A stretch of DNA of 64,000 bases from Carposina sasakii. Lineage: Eukaryota > Arthropoda > Insecta > Lepidoptera > Carposinidae. The notes under the pieces were generated by a model. The model saw nothing but the letters and a program-made list of their open reading frames with translations, ran no database searches and was not told the origin of the DNA. Of the stretch, positions 63,887-64,000 are shown piece after piece. The stretch is from contig CP053165.1 of assembly GCA_014607495.2 (NCBI GenBank), forward strand, positions 4,334,906 to 4,398,905, given 5' to 3'. Both the position numbers and the translations under genes were made by a program. Every line of letters begins with the position of its first letter. Within the stretch, counting starts at the first letter, position 1.

Positions 63887-64000
63887 AATGTCTTTCATTT
63901 TCAGACTATTTCTGGATAATTAAATGAAATATTTAAATCGTTTTGACAAAAGCGTCTAAATTGTATACGAGAATGACCACGATTATTAAAACTCTATTTA

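Overview
This is AT-rich, intron-containing animal DNA and almost certainly comes from a moth or butterfly (Lepidoptera). The reasons are the repeat content and the gene structure. The window carries several Helitron-like miniature elements ending in CTAG, the very common lepidopteran repeat around 'gcagtccactgctggacgta', tRNA-derived SINEs, tails of endonuclease/reverse-transcriptase LINEs, and many TA-flanked foldback MITEs. No prokaryotic operon, phage or CRISPR feature is present. About 10-15% is gene span (introns included); the rest is intergenic and repeat-rich.

Genes. (1) Positions 1-7395, plus strand: the last nine exons of an ABC transporter of subfamily C (ABCC4/MRP4-like, insect lethal(2)03659 type). 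They cover the end of the second membrane domain and a complete second nucleotide-binding domain; the 5' part lies outside the window. (2) Positions 20066-21200, plus strand: a three-exon gene, not recognised, for a 137-residue protein with a hydrophobic C-terminus. Its phases, splice sites, in-frame upstream stop and poly(A) signal all agree. (3) Positions 28171-29247 (minus) and 31365-31861 (plus): a head-to-head pair of two-exon genes for very short secreted peptides (51 and 44 residues). They sit in the two arms of a degenerate inverted duplication (about 26530-29805 and 30880-32320). One copy has a 2-base frameshift that changes its C-terminus. (4) Weak small-ORF candidates lie at 18961-19245 (minus), 32546-32776 (minus), 51530-52018 (plus) and 60630-61056 (plus).

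Layout. 1-7.4 kb: ABCC gene, with foldback and hairpin elements in its introns. 7.4-19 kb: intergenic, with the left copy of a 1.14-kb repeat (9825-10965), MITEs, and a dimeric tRNA-SINE with a 13-bp target duplication. 19-21.3 kb: the 137-residue gene. 21.3-26.5 kb: MITE and Helitron-like cluster. 26.5-32.3 kb: inverted duplication with the secreted-peptide pair. 32.3-64 kb: repeat-rich DNA with no confident host gene. It holds the inverted second copy of the 1.14-kb repeat (37930-39165), a textbook hAT-type MITE with 8-bp target duplication (44690-44973), repeated copies of three related TA-flanked MITE families (called A, B and C here), LINE tails and SINEs.

The genes do not form an obvious pathway. 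The most biologically interesting item is the secreted-peptide pair. The most interesting genome-structure items are the near-identical inverted repeats about 27 kb apart, the mosaic and internally deleted B/C MITEs, and the almost fully palindromic A family. All positions come from reading the sequence by eye; repeat boundaries are approximate unless target duplications are stated.
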